DNA of 64,000 nt. Source: Patiria pectinifera (taxonomy: Eukaryota; Echinodermata; Asteroidea; Valvatida; Asterinidae). Positions 11,295-22,800 of this stretch are shown here, piece after piece; the stretch's first letter is position 1; each line of letters opens with the position of its first letter. The notes beneath the pieces are model-generated. The model was not told where the DNA came from. It was given only the letters and a program-made list of their open reading frames with translations, and did no database searches. Where the stretch lies: NCBI GenBank assembly GCA_029964075.1, contig CM057129.1, positions 23,241,430-23,305,429 of the forward strand. Direction: 5' to 3'. A program made the translations under genes and the position numbers.

Positions 11295-14200
11295 ATGGAA
11301 AATCCACCTTCATCAACCCATTCCAAAGAAGACACCGATTCGTCATCAAATTCCTGCTCCATCACAAAGATCACGCCCACCCTCTCGTCAAAAGACGTGA
11401 AGAGGCTCCTCCAGAAATTATACTCGGTCCGGACGCAGGACGTCAGGAACATCCGAGAGTTCATTGCCTACGACGATCAAAACTTCTACGTCCTGCTTGG
11501 GGGCGGGGACTCTGCGACGAGGGTGGGCGGCCAGGAGTTTGTGCTGAAGGTGATCAACTCGGAAGATTCGGCAGACAGGGTGGCCTTTGACATGCAGGTT
11601 GCCGTCTTGCGATTTCTGGCAGATAAGGGATTCTGCTGCGCCACACCAGTAGCAAATGTACAGGGTGATTTCCTGAGCTTGGAAAAAATGTCAATGAACA
11701 ACCGAGGAAGAGACTGTGGTGAGAAAGTTTCAAAATAGATTGAAAGGAAGGAATTAATGTACTCAAAAATAATATATTCTACCCAACCATATCAGATCAT
11801 GCAAATTCCTTTAGGATGTAAATAGATGGAGGATTTAGGAAGATAGAGCTCAGCCGCTATTACTTTAATTGCAGTATATACCGCACTGTATTCTTAAAAC
11901 AGGTATGAAACATGTATTATTTCTACTTTTTATAACATGGATCCTGTTTTCAAAAAACAGGAACCTGTTTGAAAACTGTTTCTTGTAGCCTGTTCTTAGC
12001 CTGTTTAAATACTTTTTTCCCTGTTTTTAGCTGTTCCAAATACAATCGTTTCAAACATGTTTTTAAAAAACATGTTTGCAACAGGATACAAACATGTTTT
12101 ATTCCTGTTTAATTTGGATGAGGGATACACAGAAGGTTCCATCAGGTTCCTACATTACTTGATTTCGGAGAAAATTACAAATGACTAAAAGGTTAATAAA
12201 AATGCACTCCTCTGCAGACGACCAAAAGCGATGCGGGTATTTCTTGGTGTTTCTACTGACATTCATCTCCGGTCAGACCATAAGTAAGTTGAGTCCAGTT
12301 CCTGAGCGGCTGTGCTATGATGTAGGAGTGAAGATGGCACAAATGGATCAATTATTGTGGGTAAGGTATTGCATTCCAAAAATCAGTTGTCAGCTTGGGT
12401 GAAATTCTTAAAGTGGCCATCCTTTTGAAGTACTAATCTTAGCCTGTTTTTTAAATTTTTTATTATCATATTTTTTGGGGGGAAGGGGGAATTGGTAAGG
12501 GGGAGGGGAAAGGCCTGGCATGGGGTAGCTCAAGTTTCCTGATTCCTTTTCTTCACCCAGCATTTCCGAAAGTCATTCTTACCTTGCAAGATAACTCTGC
12601 TTTCCATACTTTGTTATGCTTTTCGCAGTTCATGTAGTTGGAACCAGAAATGCTTGTATGGCTGCTAGCCGCTGGCAGCACCATCCTCCCTCCCCAAAAA
12701 TGAATAGTGTTGGTTTTTTATTTCCATTTTTGAGAATGCTCTTTCACTTAAAGGTTATGTACAACATTTGCTTTTGCTTCAACGAATGTCGGTCGGCCAT
12801 AGTTGATAAAAAGATTCCACTTTTCTTGAAAATGACAGCACACCAGGTGCCATGATTTCACAGGATGCCTGCACCCGATTTCACGAAGCATTGCGTCGCA
12901 ACTCGAGTTACGACGTGTAACACGTCGCAACTCGCGACGTGTCGTATCATCCATTTCACGAAAGTTGCGATGTGTTGAACGCGTTGTTAGTTCCTTGACA
13001 ACGGCTTAAAACACGTCATTAGTTCCTTGACGACGGCTTAAAACACGTAGTAAGTTACGACGTGTCTAGTGGTCATCGCAAAATAAGAAGGGATACGACG
13101 CGTCGCAGCGCTGCGATGCATCGCAAGTTACGAAGAGTTTGATGAAATCGGGTGCTGGGACTATAATTCACTTGCAGTCAAGTAAGGTATTTCATAATAA
13201 CGAGGTTGTCTTGTTTTTTTGATGTTTACACATGCATCTTACCTTTAAACTTGCACTGTAGTTCACAATTTTTGTTATTTCTCTACTCAGCACATCATAA
13301 AACTAAGCCCCACCATTGGACTCATTGTTTGTATTTTTAACTTGTAATGAATTAAATGTGACTCCAAACCATTTTTTTCGGGGGGCAGGATTTTCAAGAC
13401 ATCCCTGACAGTTTCAAAGACAGAGCGTCATCTTTCATCTGGGCCATGGAAAGCCTCCCTAGGGTGCGCAATCATTTGGACGAGGTTAAGGATGCGAGGA
13501 GGCGAGAGCTTGTTGAGAGTGTCTTCAAGACCTTTGAGGAGGAGGTTTCCCCTAAAATCAGTACACTGAGAAAGAGTGAGTGCATACTTTTATTCCAGAG
13601 TTGTGGTCAAAGTCCACAAGACCGGTCGCAAGTAAATCACAAGTGAGTTCGCAAGTCCAGTCATAAGTAAAGTGAAGATGCGAAGTAACAGAAGAATGCC
13701 TTTGTCGCAGTTCATCTGAATAGCTTGAGGATCAACCTGGGACTGGATGAGGTGTGATGGCCTTGTGTGAATTTTTTATCCACCAGGAGGACCTTGACTA
13801 CAATACTTTAATTTTAGCAATGGAATCCTCACCTGGGTCCATGTTCAGGGTGCTTACTATGAGCACTCATTTTTTTGCTAACAGTTAATCTATTAAGGCT
13901 GTTGGCATTTAAGTGCGGCAAGGAGCATGCAAATTTCTGAGGCAGAATTCCCATAAAATTGTATCAAAACAACAGAAATGAATATGTATATACAATTTTT
14001 AGAGCATCCTCACTCAAGGATAAACAGAGTTTTAAATTTTTTATTGTAATATCCAGGTATTATTCACAGCGACTACAATGATGACAACATCTTAGTTACA
14101 AAGACAAGTTGTGGTCTTGGGTCTCTTGAAAGCAACTCGAATGATGGTGACCCATCACCGCCGACCAAAATGATGAAAGGTGAACCCATGTATGGCATCA

Positions 14201-14580
14201 CAGGGGTCATCGACTTCAGCGACATTGTTTACAGCTGTCTTGTCTTTGAGATCGCCCAAGCCATGGGCCTGATGTTATACTGGAAGGCATCTGATCCCAC
14301 CGCTGCCACTGCTCACCTCCTGGCTGGCTTCCAGTCTGTGATACCCCTCACTGCCGAGGAGCTGAAAGTACTGTACATCTGCATGGTGGCACACGTGGCC
14401 AAGGAGTTAGTGCTTGGCCTTTACAACCATCGCCTGCAGCCGGAGAACCCCCACATAACAACATCCCAAGCCAAGGGGTGGAGGTATCTGGAGGAACTGT
14501 GGGGGGACCATGATAGTAGAGCCAGGGTTGAGAAGCTGTGGAAGGACACTGCTGCTGTGTACAAAAAGGAACCAGCTTGA
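11295..14580 (+). CDS. HYKK: Hydroxylysine kinase-like protein, copy 2 (four exons)
   Basis: This paralogue of the upstream gene has exons 11295-11718, 12218-12360, 13389-13575 and 14057-14580 (TGA), coding for about 425 residues. Visible motifs are YDDQNFYV, FVLKVINSED, the catalytic loop HSDYNDDNIL (H-x-D-x4-N) and GVIDFSDIVYS. Gene structure differs from copy 1: the first intron of copy 1 is absent, and the last two exons of copy 1 correspond to one exon here (LLAGFQSV reads through). The start is uncertain. ATG 11226 is in frame but would add a TTCA-microsatellite-encoded stretch, so I prefer ATG 11295, although an untranslated first exon with acceptor at 11286 is possible. Both copies retain the catalytic residues, so neither looks like a pseudogene. 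Role by homology: GTP-dependent 5-hydroxylysine phosphorylation. Confidence 0.84.
12871..13155. mobile_element. MITE with GCACCCGATTTC ends in HYKK copy 2 intron
   Basis: Terminal inverted repeats read GCACCCGATTTCA and TGAAATCGGGTGC. The inside is rich in ACACGTCG, CGACGTGT and GCGACGCGTC palindromes, and includes a 32-bp unit (TTAGTTCCTTGAC followed by ACGGCTTAAAACACGT) repeated twice in tandem. It lies in the second intron. There is no coding capacity. Confidence 0.6.
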
Positions 14581-14587
14581 GGTGTAA

Positions 14588-14716
14588 ATAAGCCTCTGTA
14601 CTAATGACGTCCCACTTTGTTTATGTGTGCACTTTCCTATGGTGCTCAGTGGACCATGGGCCCCCAATGGCTCCATAGGAAAGTGCACATGTGACGACAT
14701 AAGTACAGAGGCTTAT
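14588..14716. repeat. Double foldback just after HYKK copy 2 stop
   Basis: Outer arms (AATAAGCCTCTGTAC, 14587-14601, and its inverse at 14703-14716) enclose inner arms (GTGCACTTTCCTATGG near 14625 and its inverse near 14673-14689). It starts 8 bp after the stop codon, so it probably lies in the 3' untranslated region and could fold in the mRNA. Confidence 0.6.
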
Positions 14717-16896
14717 ATTCCATGCTAAAAAAATCTCCTGGATGGTGACAAAACGAGACAGAGATAATAACCATTGCTGCTGTAGTGTCTTCCTGCCCGA
14801 GTGCTTTCCTTCAAAGAAACAATGGGGTGATGCCAATTCAGATGAAAGTTATGCATATTACCCATGCATGAACCAGTACGCACATGCACAGTGTCCCACA
14901 CACTGGGGGGCCTTTAGCCTATTTATTCTATTGTCCTAGAATAAGGACAATACTGCGACCAGAACTAGTTTGTCTGAGTTTTCATTGGGCAGCCAGTTTA
15001 GAGTTCCGTAAAGTAAGAACTCAAATTTGATGATTGGATGACAGGGTTGATTACTTCCCACAATAAACCATCAGTCTGGATATACTTAGACTTTTGCAAA
15101 AACACAACATTACTCTTTTGCTAATTTGACTAATTCAGCCTTTATTGCGAGTTTCTGCAAGGAACACAAAGTCGTTTACTTATCAATATGTACAATACTA
15201 CACGGTACACACACTTCAAGGTGGGGTTGGCATATTTATATATATTTCATAGCAATATGAGTTTTTAATAACATAAACAGTCGTGTCTTGATGCTTAAAG
15301 AAAACCTGAGATGTTTGGAAATGATATTCATATTCTTTATGACAACTAAATACTGACAGGTATTTTTTACTTGTTGATATTGAGACCCGAGTTTATTTCC
15401 AACTGTACTGACCTTGACCTTTGACCTTTTTGTCACAAAATGCCCATAAACCAAACCATCAACTATGTTTCATATTCAAACCATCCAAATGCCATCCTAA
15501 CATCCTTCCAACCCTTCATCTATCTGTCTTACATGTTAGATTCTAGCAACGTAATACTTGTACATGTATATTTCAAAGTTCCATTCGCAAAATGTCAATA
15601 AATAAGGTATTTACAGCTAGAACAAGTTGATTTAAATACAACAGCACAGGAAAGTTGTATACTGCTCTAATTACAGACCAACAGTAAAAGTCCATATATA
15701 AAGAAGAGTTGTACGCTCAAGGGCTCAAATTTGATCCGTCGCATACGGACTTTAGGCCAAAAAAAAAAAGTCTCCGGTTTCTGGTATGCGCGCGCGTCGC
15801 CGTAGCCATGCGCGTCGGCAAAATGAAAAAGGTTTTTTTTCAATACAAGATGATGTCTCAAAACCGCCAAACTCACTGGTTTGACTGGAATCCTGCTGCT
15901 GCACAATTTTAACGTGTTTTTAGATGGGGTTAGTCAGGCACCATTTGCAGTCACCAGCCGACATTTGAAGCCAAAAAAAAAAAAAAAGCCGGTCGCCGCA
16001 CCACTTTTGGGGCAAGCCCCATACCAGGAACCGGAGACTTTTTTTTGTGTGGCCTTAGTGACTTTATTCGATGCCATTTTCACTATTCCAACCACTACTA
16101 TTTTGTGAGCACCATATTGGCTCGGATTTGATTTTAATCGTTGGGATTTGAAAACATGACCAGCTGCTTTCTAGAGCATACATCGTACCATAAGACTACA
16201 ACTGTTGCAACATGAAAGATTTAAAATTTGAAAACACTTATTCTCTTAATTGAATATGAACGGCACATAATATTCCTCCAGTGCCGACAGTCTTCATTGA
16301 TAATATGGCAAAACACGTACTGCCAGTTACATTTTTAAAAGGACTAACTACATTGTAATTGCAAATTGGAAAAATGCTTACCCTGATGGAAAATATTGAA
16401 TACAGAGATAAAATTGTGTACATTTTTTTTCTTCCAGTATTATTGGAGTAACTAGACCTGGGGATCTATACTATTGCTGCGACACTGTAATTGATAAATA
16501 CTTGAAATAGGGCTCTCCAGTGACCCACGTGACCTGGTCAACATCCGGGTACCGGAAAGTCAGCGTCGCCATTGTAGTAGGCAAAGGTAGGCAAAGATCG
16601 TATAGCGTTGCGAACAGGAGGTAGTAGGCAAGCCATTAAAGCTGTGATGGATGGTAAAAACTGTGAAAAAACGTGGAGCAATGCCCAGTGCTTGGTCGGC
16701 ACGATTATAACAGCCGTACACAGCACAGGTAGTGAGCATTATGCCATTAGGTACTAAGAATCCACGGTTATTTTACGTGAAAATAAGCCCTACTGTCGAA
16801 CCAAACGCCTACTGCAAATGTTGACCGTTCATGGGTAAACCGGATGCTCGCATGGTACTTTGACGTCATACGAATCGGAACCTATACCAGTTTTGT
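14717..16896. other. Intergenic region between convergent HYKK copy 2 and ADAL
   Basis: No gene is recognised between the plus-strand kinase and the minus-strand deaminase. The region holds one copy of an AGGCC/poly-A-ended repeat (15754-16055) and otherwise AT-rich sequence. Confidence 0.5.
15754..16055. mobile_element. AGGCC-poly(A)-ended MITE, copy a
   Basis: The left end is AGGCC followed by eleven A and GTCTCCGGTTTCTGG. The right end is the inverse (CCAGGAACCGGAGAC, T-run, GGCCT). The interior includes GGTTTGACTGGAATCCTGCT, which recurs in inverted order in copy b at 22039-22395. A diverged relative is at 19646-20020. These are non-coding. Confidence 0.65.
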
Positions 16897-19800
16897 TTAT
16901 GAAGACTGTAATTTGGACCTTTCCTGGGCCCACAGGTTTCTTAGTCGGTCTTTTGTCTCGTCGTCGGCAAATATGCACGCTATGCTGCCGAAGGAAAGCT
17001 CCCACATCTGTTCCCGAGTCAGGTTGAAGGTTGACGCCGCAATCTGGTACTCCTGGGACAGGCTTGTGGCAAATATGCCTTTGTCGTCGGTCTGTCAATA
17101 CATAAGATAGCATGCAATTTATTTGTCAATAGGGGTCTGTCATGAGTGACCTAAGGGCACATATCTGCCACTTCATGGATGCTGCAGTTCATCCATTTAC
17201 ATTTGAGAATGCTTATCGTGGCCCAATTATAGCTCTGCTTTCCGTTGCTGAAAAGAGGAACTAAATATATAGCAAAATGTGCTGAGCTCACGGTAAGCAT
17301 GTTTCACATGTTTCGCCCCCGGCACTGTACCCCCCGCACTGCAGACAGGATGCTGGGAAGGGCTGATGAATTTAAGCTCTGATTGGATAGATTTTGCGTG
17401 ACCTGTGACCTGCAAGTCATCACAGCCACGACCCTGCAAGGTTTTAAACAGCCGTTAAGACCGAGTCACTACTCTTTTATTTCCATTCATAAATGCTTAT
17501 TTGTTATAGAAAAGCTTTAACAATGTAGGAAAATCTGTAAAACTTATCCATTTCAAATTCACGAAGGGTTAAAACTGCACACTATGCCACACTCTGATTT
17601 GTCCACATGGTCCGTAACGAAAAAGAAATCACATCCGGTATGGAATTGCATTTCTATGAGAAAGTTTTCGGATAGCATTTGTGCGCGCGCATTGGCTAAC
17701 TGCGGTCTTAAACAGCTGCAGACAGATGCTATTATACATAGGTCGTGATAAATCACCCAGAATGCCATCCCCACTTCCTTCACAAGATTCTGTGAAGCTC
17801 ATCGGCCCTTCCCAGCGCCCTGTTTGCAGGGCGGGGGGTACGAGCGAATTCACATGTAAGCAAGGGATTTAGGCCTATGTGCATTCACACTTACTTGGCA
17901 ATACAATTCAAATCAATTTAGATCGGTCGATTAAATTAATCTTCCGCAGCAAATGGCTGAATCTTTTTTACAATAAAGACAAGAACTCTTATTATTTAAC
18001 AAGTACCCCGCTAAACTTGAGACTAGCAAAGCTAGGGAACACCACCATCAAACACAATTTATACAATGTGAATATGCTATTCAGAGTACATAGAGATACT
18101 TACACATATGACACACGGGTGGCCACGTTCGTACCAGTACTTGAAGTGATGAATGTCAAAGGATTTCACTGTTTGGCCAACCAAATTGGACGTCAGACAA
18201 AGCTCTGTCATATAAAAAAGGGAGGGAAAAAAAGCTAATTAAAAGAAGAAAATAAGTAATTAGAAAAATAATAAAATAATAAAGCTCCTCTATATTTTCC
18301 CTCTATATTTGTTTAGTCCTTAACTGTCATAGCTACAACTAATTGGTATAATATTGTCTTTATATTTATTGGAAGACACCTATTTAAAGGGAAAATACAA
18401 CATTTGCAAACATCAAAAAATAAAACTACCAAATCATTTTGAAATACCTTGCTGGACTGTTAGTGAATGACAGTGTAAAGCATCCTGTAAAATCATGGCA
18501 CCTGGTATACTGTCATTTTCAAGAAAAGTGGTATTTTTGTATCAATTTCCAACGCTGATCGGCCGATCAGCGTTGGAAAAAACTGGCTTTTTTTCAAATA
18601 CTGGCCCCAATTGACCATCGCACTTGTTTGCAATCGATTACACACCCATGAACGGGTACAAGCCAGCTAGACTGGTTCCCTGACCTTACAATTCCCCAAT
18701 GTATGTAAACTGCTCTGTTTCTTCTTAAATGGAGTCAGGGAACCAGACTACAGGAAAATAATTGTTTTTCTTGGTTTTTATAGCATTTTGAACCCAAAAC
18801 CTCAAAAAAGTCAGTGTAACTATATTTGCTATATATTTCCAACCCCCCAATTCCATCCATTTCTGAAAATTAGAGCAAAAGCAAATGATGTATATTCCCT
18901 TTAATGCTTGATATTTCTCCCTTAAATCCCTGCTTTCAATGGAAATGCGGTAGTTATATCATTTAGTAAGTGTGAGAGCAAAATATCAGGTCGTGGGTTC
19001 CGAGGAAAACAATTACACAAAAGAACAGGCCGGCACTGATGTATATTCAACTGACACTGTGTTTGGTGGGGATCTGAACTTGGCTAACCAGCGGTGGACG
19101 ATGAGGAAAGAACCACTATGCCTAACCCTGTTAATCTACTGGAATAGATAGGATCTGGTGTCGTTACCTATTGGCGTTCGGAGTTTGCTGACTGTTTCCA
19201 CGATCTCTTCCGATCCGCCGACCTCCGGCTGAAGGAAAGTACCGTGGCCGATTCTATCAGGTGGCAGCTGAACTAAGGACAAGTTCTCAGCTACATTGGG
19301 AATCTATACAAAGGAAAAAACAACCAATTAAGCAAACAAAAACTTACACTATTCTGATTAGTACTTGATAATCAAATAACCTTTGCCGTGATTGGGTCAC
19401 AGTTCAAGTGAATACCAAACAAATTCCACAGCTGTGGCATTTTTGGTGTCACAAAGGTTAATGTAGGTTTCCCGTCACTGAAAAAAGTCGTTAATTCTTG
19501 CCCCGTGTCTTGGGTTCAAATGGAAACAAAATCTACCTTTCATCCAGGGCTCAAATTAAAAAAATATAGACCTCAAAATAAAAAAACCCAGACTATTATC
19601 AGGTTTTTCCCCTCACTTTTAGACTCTTGTACTCCAAGTTTACTTAGGCCAAAAAAAAATAATGTTCGGTCTCCGGTCAGACCAAAGTTCCGGAATTGAC
19701 GCGGCTTTTTTTGGGGTTTTTTGGGTTTTTGTTTTTTTTCAAGTTTGGATTGTACTGACAAGGTGGGGTACTATTTTGCTTTTTTTGGTGTCCTCATGTA

Positions 19801-22800
19801 CATTGGTGTCCTCCATAATTTGCCTTGGTGCTCTCGATCATTTGCCTTGGTGCAATTTCCCATTCCTTGGTGCTCTTTGGTAAAAAAAATTGAGGAGGTG
19901 CAGCAATAGATGGCACTATTGGAGCTACCGCGGAACATTTTGGAGAAAAAAAAGATCGACACGCATGATTAAAATCGACGCGCGCGCTGACCAGAGACCG
20001 ACTTATTTTTTTTTTGGCCTTATCTATTGTTTTGATCTGATAGTGAACTCCAGGCTCATCTTCATTTTAAGACAAATTGAAGTCCGCGATTTTGTACCAA
20101 TCTCCACCTCGTTCCACATAGATTGCAACTCACCTCTGCTACGTGTATTGCCAGTTTAAGACCGCTCTTCCTTGCCTCCTGCAACACAGGTATGTACTGC
20201 CTCGCATCATTCTTCTATTTTAAAAAAAAATGCACACGGAAGAGAGTGGAGACAATCTTTGTTCATGCTGACAACATGCCCCCTTAGCAACGCATGTGTA
20301 AGTATGTACCTTGTGGATATAGAATATTCTGAAAAAGAAGCAGGTTTGGCTGGAAGCTTGGGTCTATAAGCCAAACCTCATGGAAACTTGCAAGGATATG
20401 CTTACACTTCTTTAGAAAAGAAGATTCAAATGAGTTTTTAGTTTTTTTAATTCGGAATATGGATCTCTGTTCGAAAGCTTATTATGGCTGGGTCCTGTAC
20501 GTGTACTTGTGTCGTATGAATCACATGAGTTGTATGATTAGCACTGTATAAGACACTGATTGGCTCCCTCATGAGAACCATGTTTAAAGGGAATATACAA
20601 CATTTGCAAACATCGAAAAATAAAACTACCAAGTTTTTACGAAAATACCTTACTAGGATGTTGGTAAGTGACAGTCACAAGCATTCTGTAAAATTACGGC
20701 ACCTGGTGTGAAGTCATTTTCAAGAAAATGGTATTTTTGTATACATTTCCAACGGTGGTCGGCCGACCATCGTTGGAAAAACCTAACTATTGTTCAACTA
20801 CTGCTCCATATTTACGATTTGTTGCAGTTCAAATTGTGTTTGCTATTGGTTACATGTTCATGAATGGGTGCAGGCCAGCTAGACTGGTTCCCTTACCTTA
20901 CAATTTTCCGGCATCTATAAATTGATCCATTTCATCTTTAGTGGAGTCAGGGAACCAGACTACTTGAACATTTTTGTTTTTCTTGGTTTTTTCGAGCATT
21001 TTCGGACACAAAACTTCAAACATGTCAGTGTAACAATATTTGATCCATTATACTAACCCCTCAACTAGTTCATTTCTGAAAATTACAGTGAAAGCCAATG
21101 ATGTACATTCCCTTTAAAGCAAACCCTGTGTGCATGCACTGGTTCCTGCATGTGAGTGGAATGTTGCAACACAAATCAATTTTTACCAAAACTTCACTAA
21201 CTTGTAGCTTGTAGACGTGTAAGGATTGTACTTCACCATCGGTGGCATATTTATGGGATCCTTATCCATAAAAATAAAAGCTCAAACTCTCATGCGTAAC
21301 ATTTGGAGCATTCTATTGCAATATGTACATTAGGATCGCCGCTGAAGTCGATGCCGACTACAACTCCATCGCTAGTGGCCTGGTACTCCCTGGCAAGCTG
21401 GACGGTCTCATGGGCAGTCTGCAGGTCGCGACCCCGGTCAATCGTCAACAGAAATCTGAGATGAAGGAACGAGGGGAAAAATACAAGATAATGAGGGTGC
21501 TTCTTTTTTCACAAATGGGCTTCTGAAGTGGGCTCTTACAGTTTGCAGGAAATGTTTGGTAAAAAAAAAAGGAAAGATTTATTCAAGTATGACGCATATG
21601 CCGACGATGCATATTATGTGCACTTGGGACAAAAGCCTGAAAACCTGTTATTTCAGGAAAACTTCTGTCTGTTTTTTTAATCCTTTCACGTTCAGGAACT
21701 CTTTTTGCATGGGCCAAAAACCACACCACTTTTGCTGTAAATTCAATATTGGGTTTGCTCTTCACCAATGTAATTTGATAAACGCTCTATAAACCCCCTT
21801 CAATGTAGAAACCGTTGTGCATGCTATTGAACAAAACAACTGCCCCATGACAGATTATCTGAACAATAGCTAGCACGATGCTTCTGCCATTGAAGGGGGC
21901 CTCCGCGACAAGTGGTAGCCTTCCCGGATTGCTCTACACATAGTGAACTTCTGCTGTGTGGGCCCTACTGCAGGCCCCTTGAATTTTAGGAGCCTGCTTT
22001 ATAGTAGTCATGTAGGAGAAAAGAAGCATAATCCCACTAAGGCCAAAAAAAAAAGTCTCCGGTTTCTGGTATGGAGCTTGCCCAAAAAGTGGTGCGGCGA
22101 CGCGGCTTGTTTTTTTTTTTTTACCTGATTTTTTTGCTTCAAATGTCGGCTGATGACTGCAAATGGTGCCCGACTAAACTTAGTGCAAATATATGGGAGT
22201 CCAGAGAGGCCACACAAAGCTTATTCTCGACCATAACCTCACCTAAAAACACGTTAAAATTGTGCAGCAGCAGGATTCCAGTCAAACCAGTGAGTTTGGC
22301 GGTTTTGAGACATCATCTTTCATTGAAAAAAAAACCTTTTTCACTTTGCCGACGCGCATGGCTACGGCGACGCGCGCGCATACCAGAAAACAAATTTTCA
22401 AAATTTTGGTGAAAAAGCCCACTGAATTGGCCCTGGCTGGTGCTTATAATGCACTCACCTGACTGTGATGTCTGAGTCTTCCTCTTTGCACTGCTTTATT
22501 GAAGACAATACTGCTTCGATGTAACTCCTCTTTGTCATTCCTAGGTATCAAAAAAACACCCAAAAATGCTTTGCTATACAGGATATTACCATATTCTTGG
22601 CTTCGCCGATCTGTGATGGAGTTCAGTTATGGACAAAACAGTGGGGGGGAAGCAGCATCGAAGTAAAGATACTTCTTATGGATCAAAAGTCCTCATAAGT
22701 TCATCGCAAGTCAACGAATCCCAAGTCGATTCAAAGTTATTCAAATGAACAGAGAGAAAGACAATCCTTTGTTTTTGTTCATTCCCTGTTACTTGTGAGT

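Noticed and set aside
22071-22412. 113-codon ORF in an ADAL intron
   Set aside because: It lies within the AGGCC-poly(A) MITE copy b. Its poly-Phe and repeat-derived residues mark it as repeat translation.
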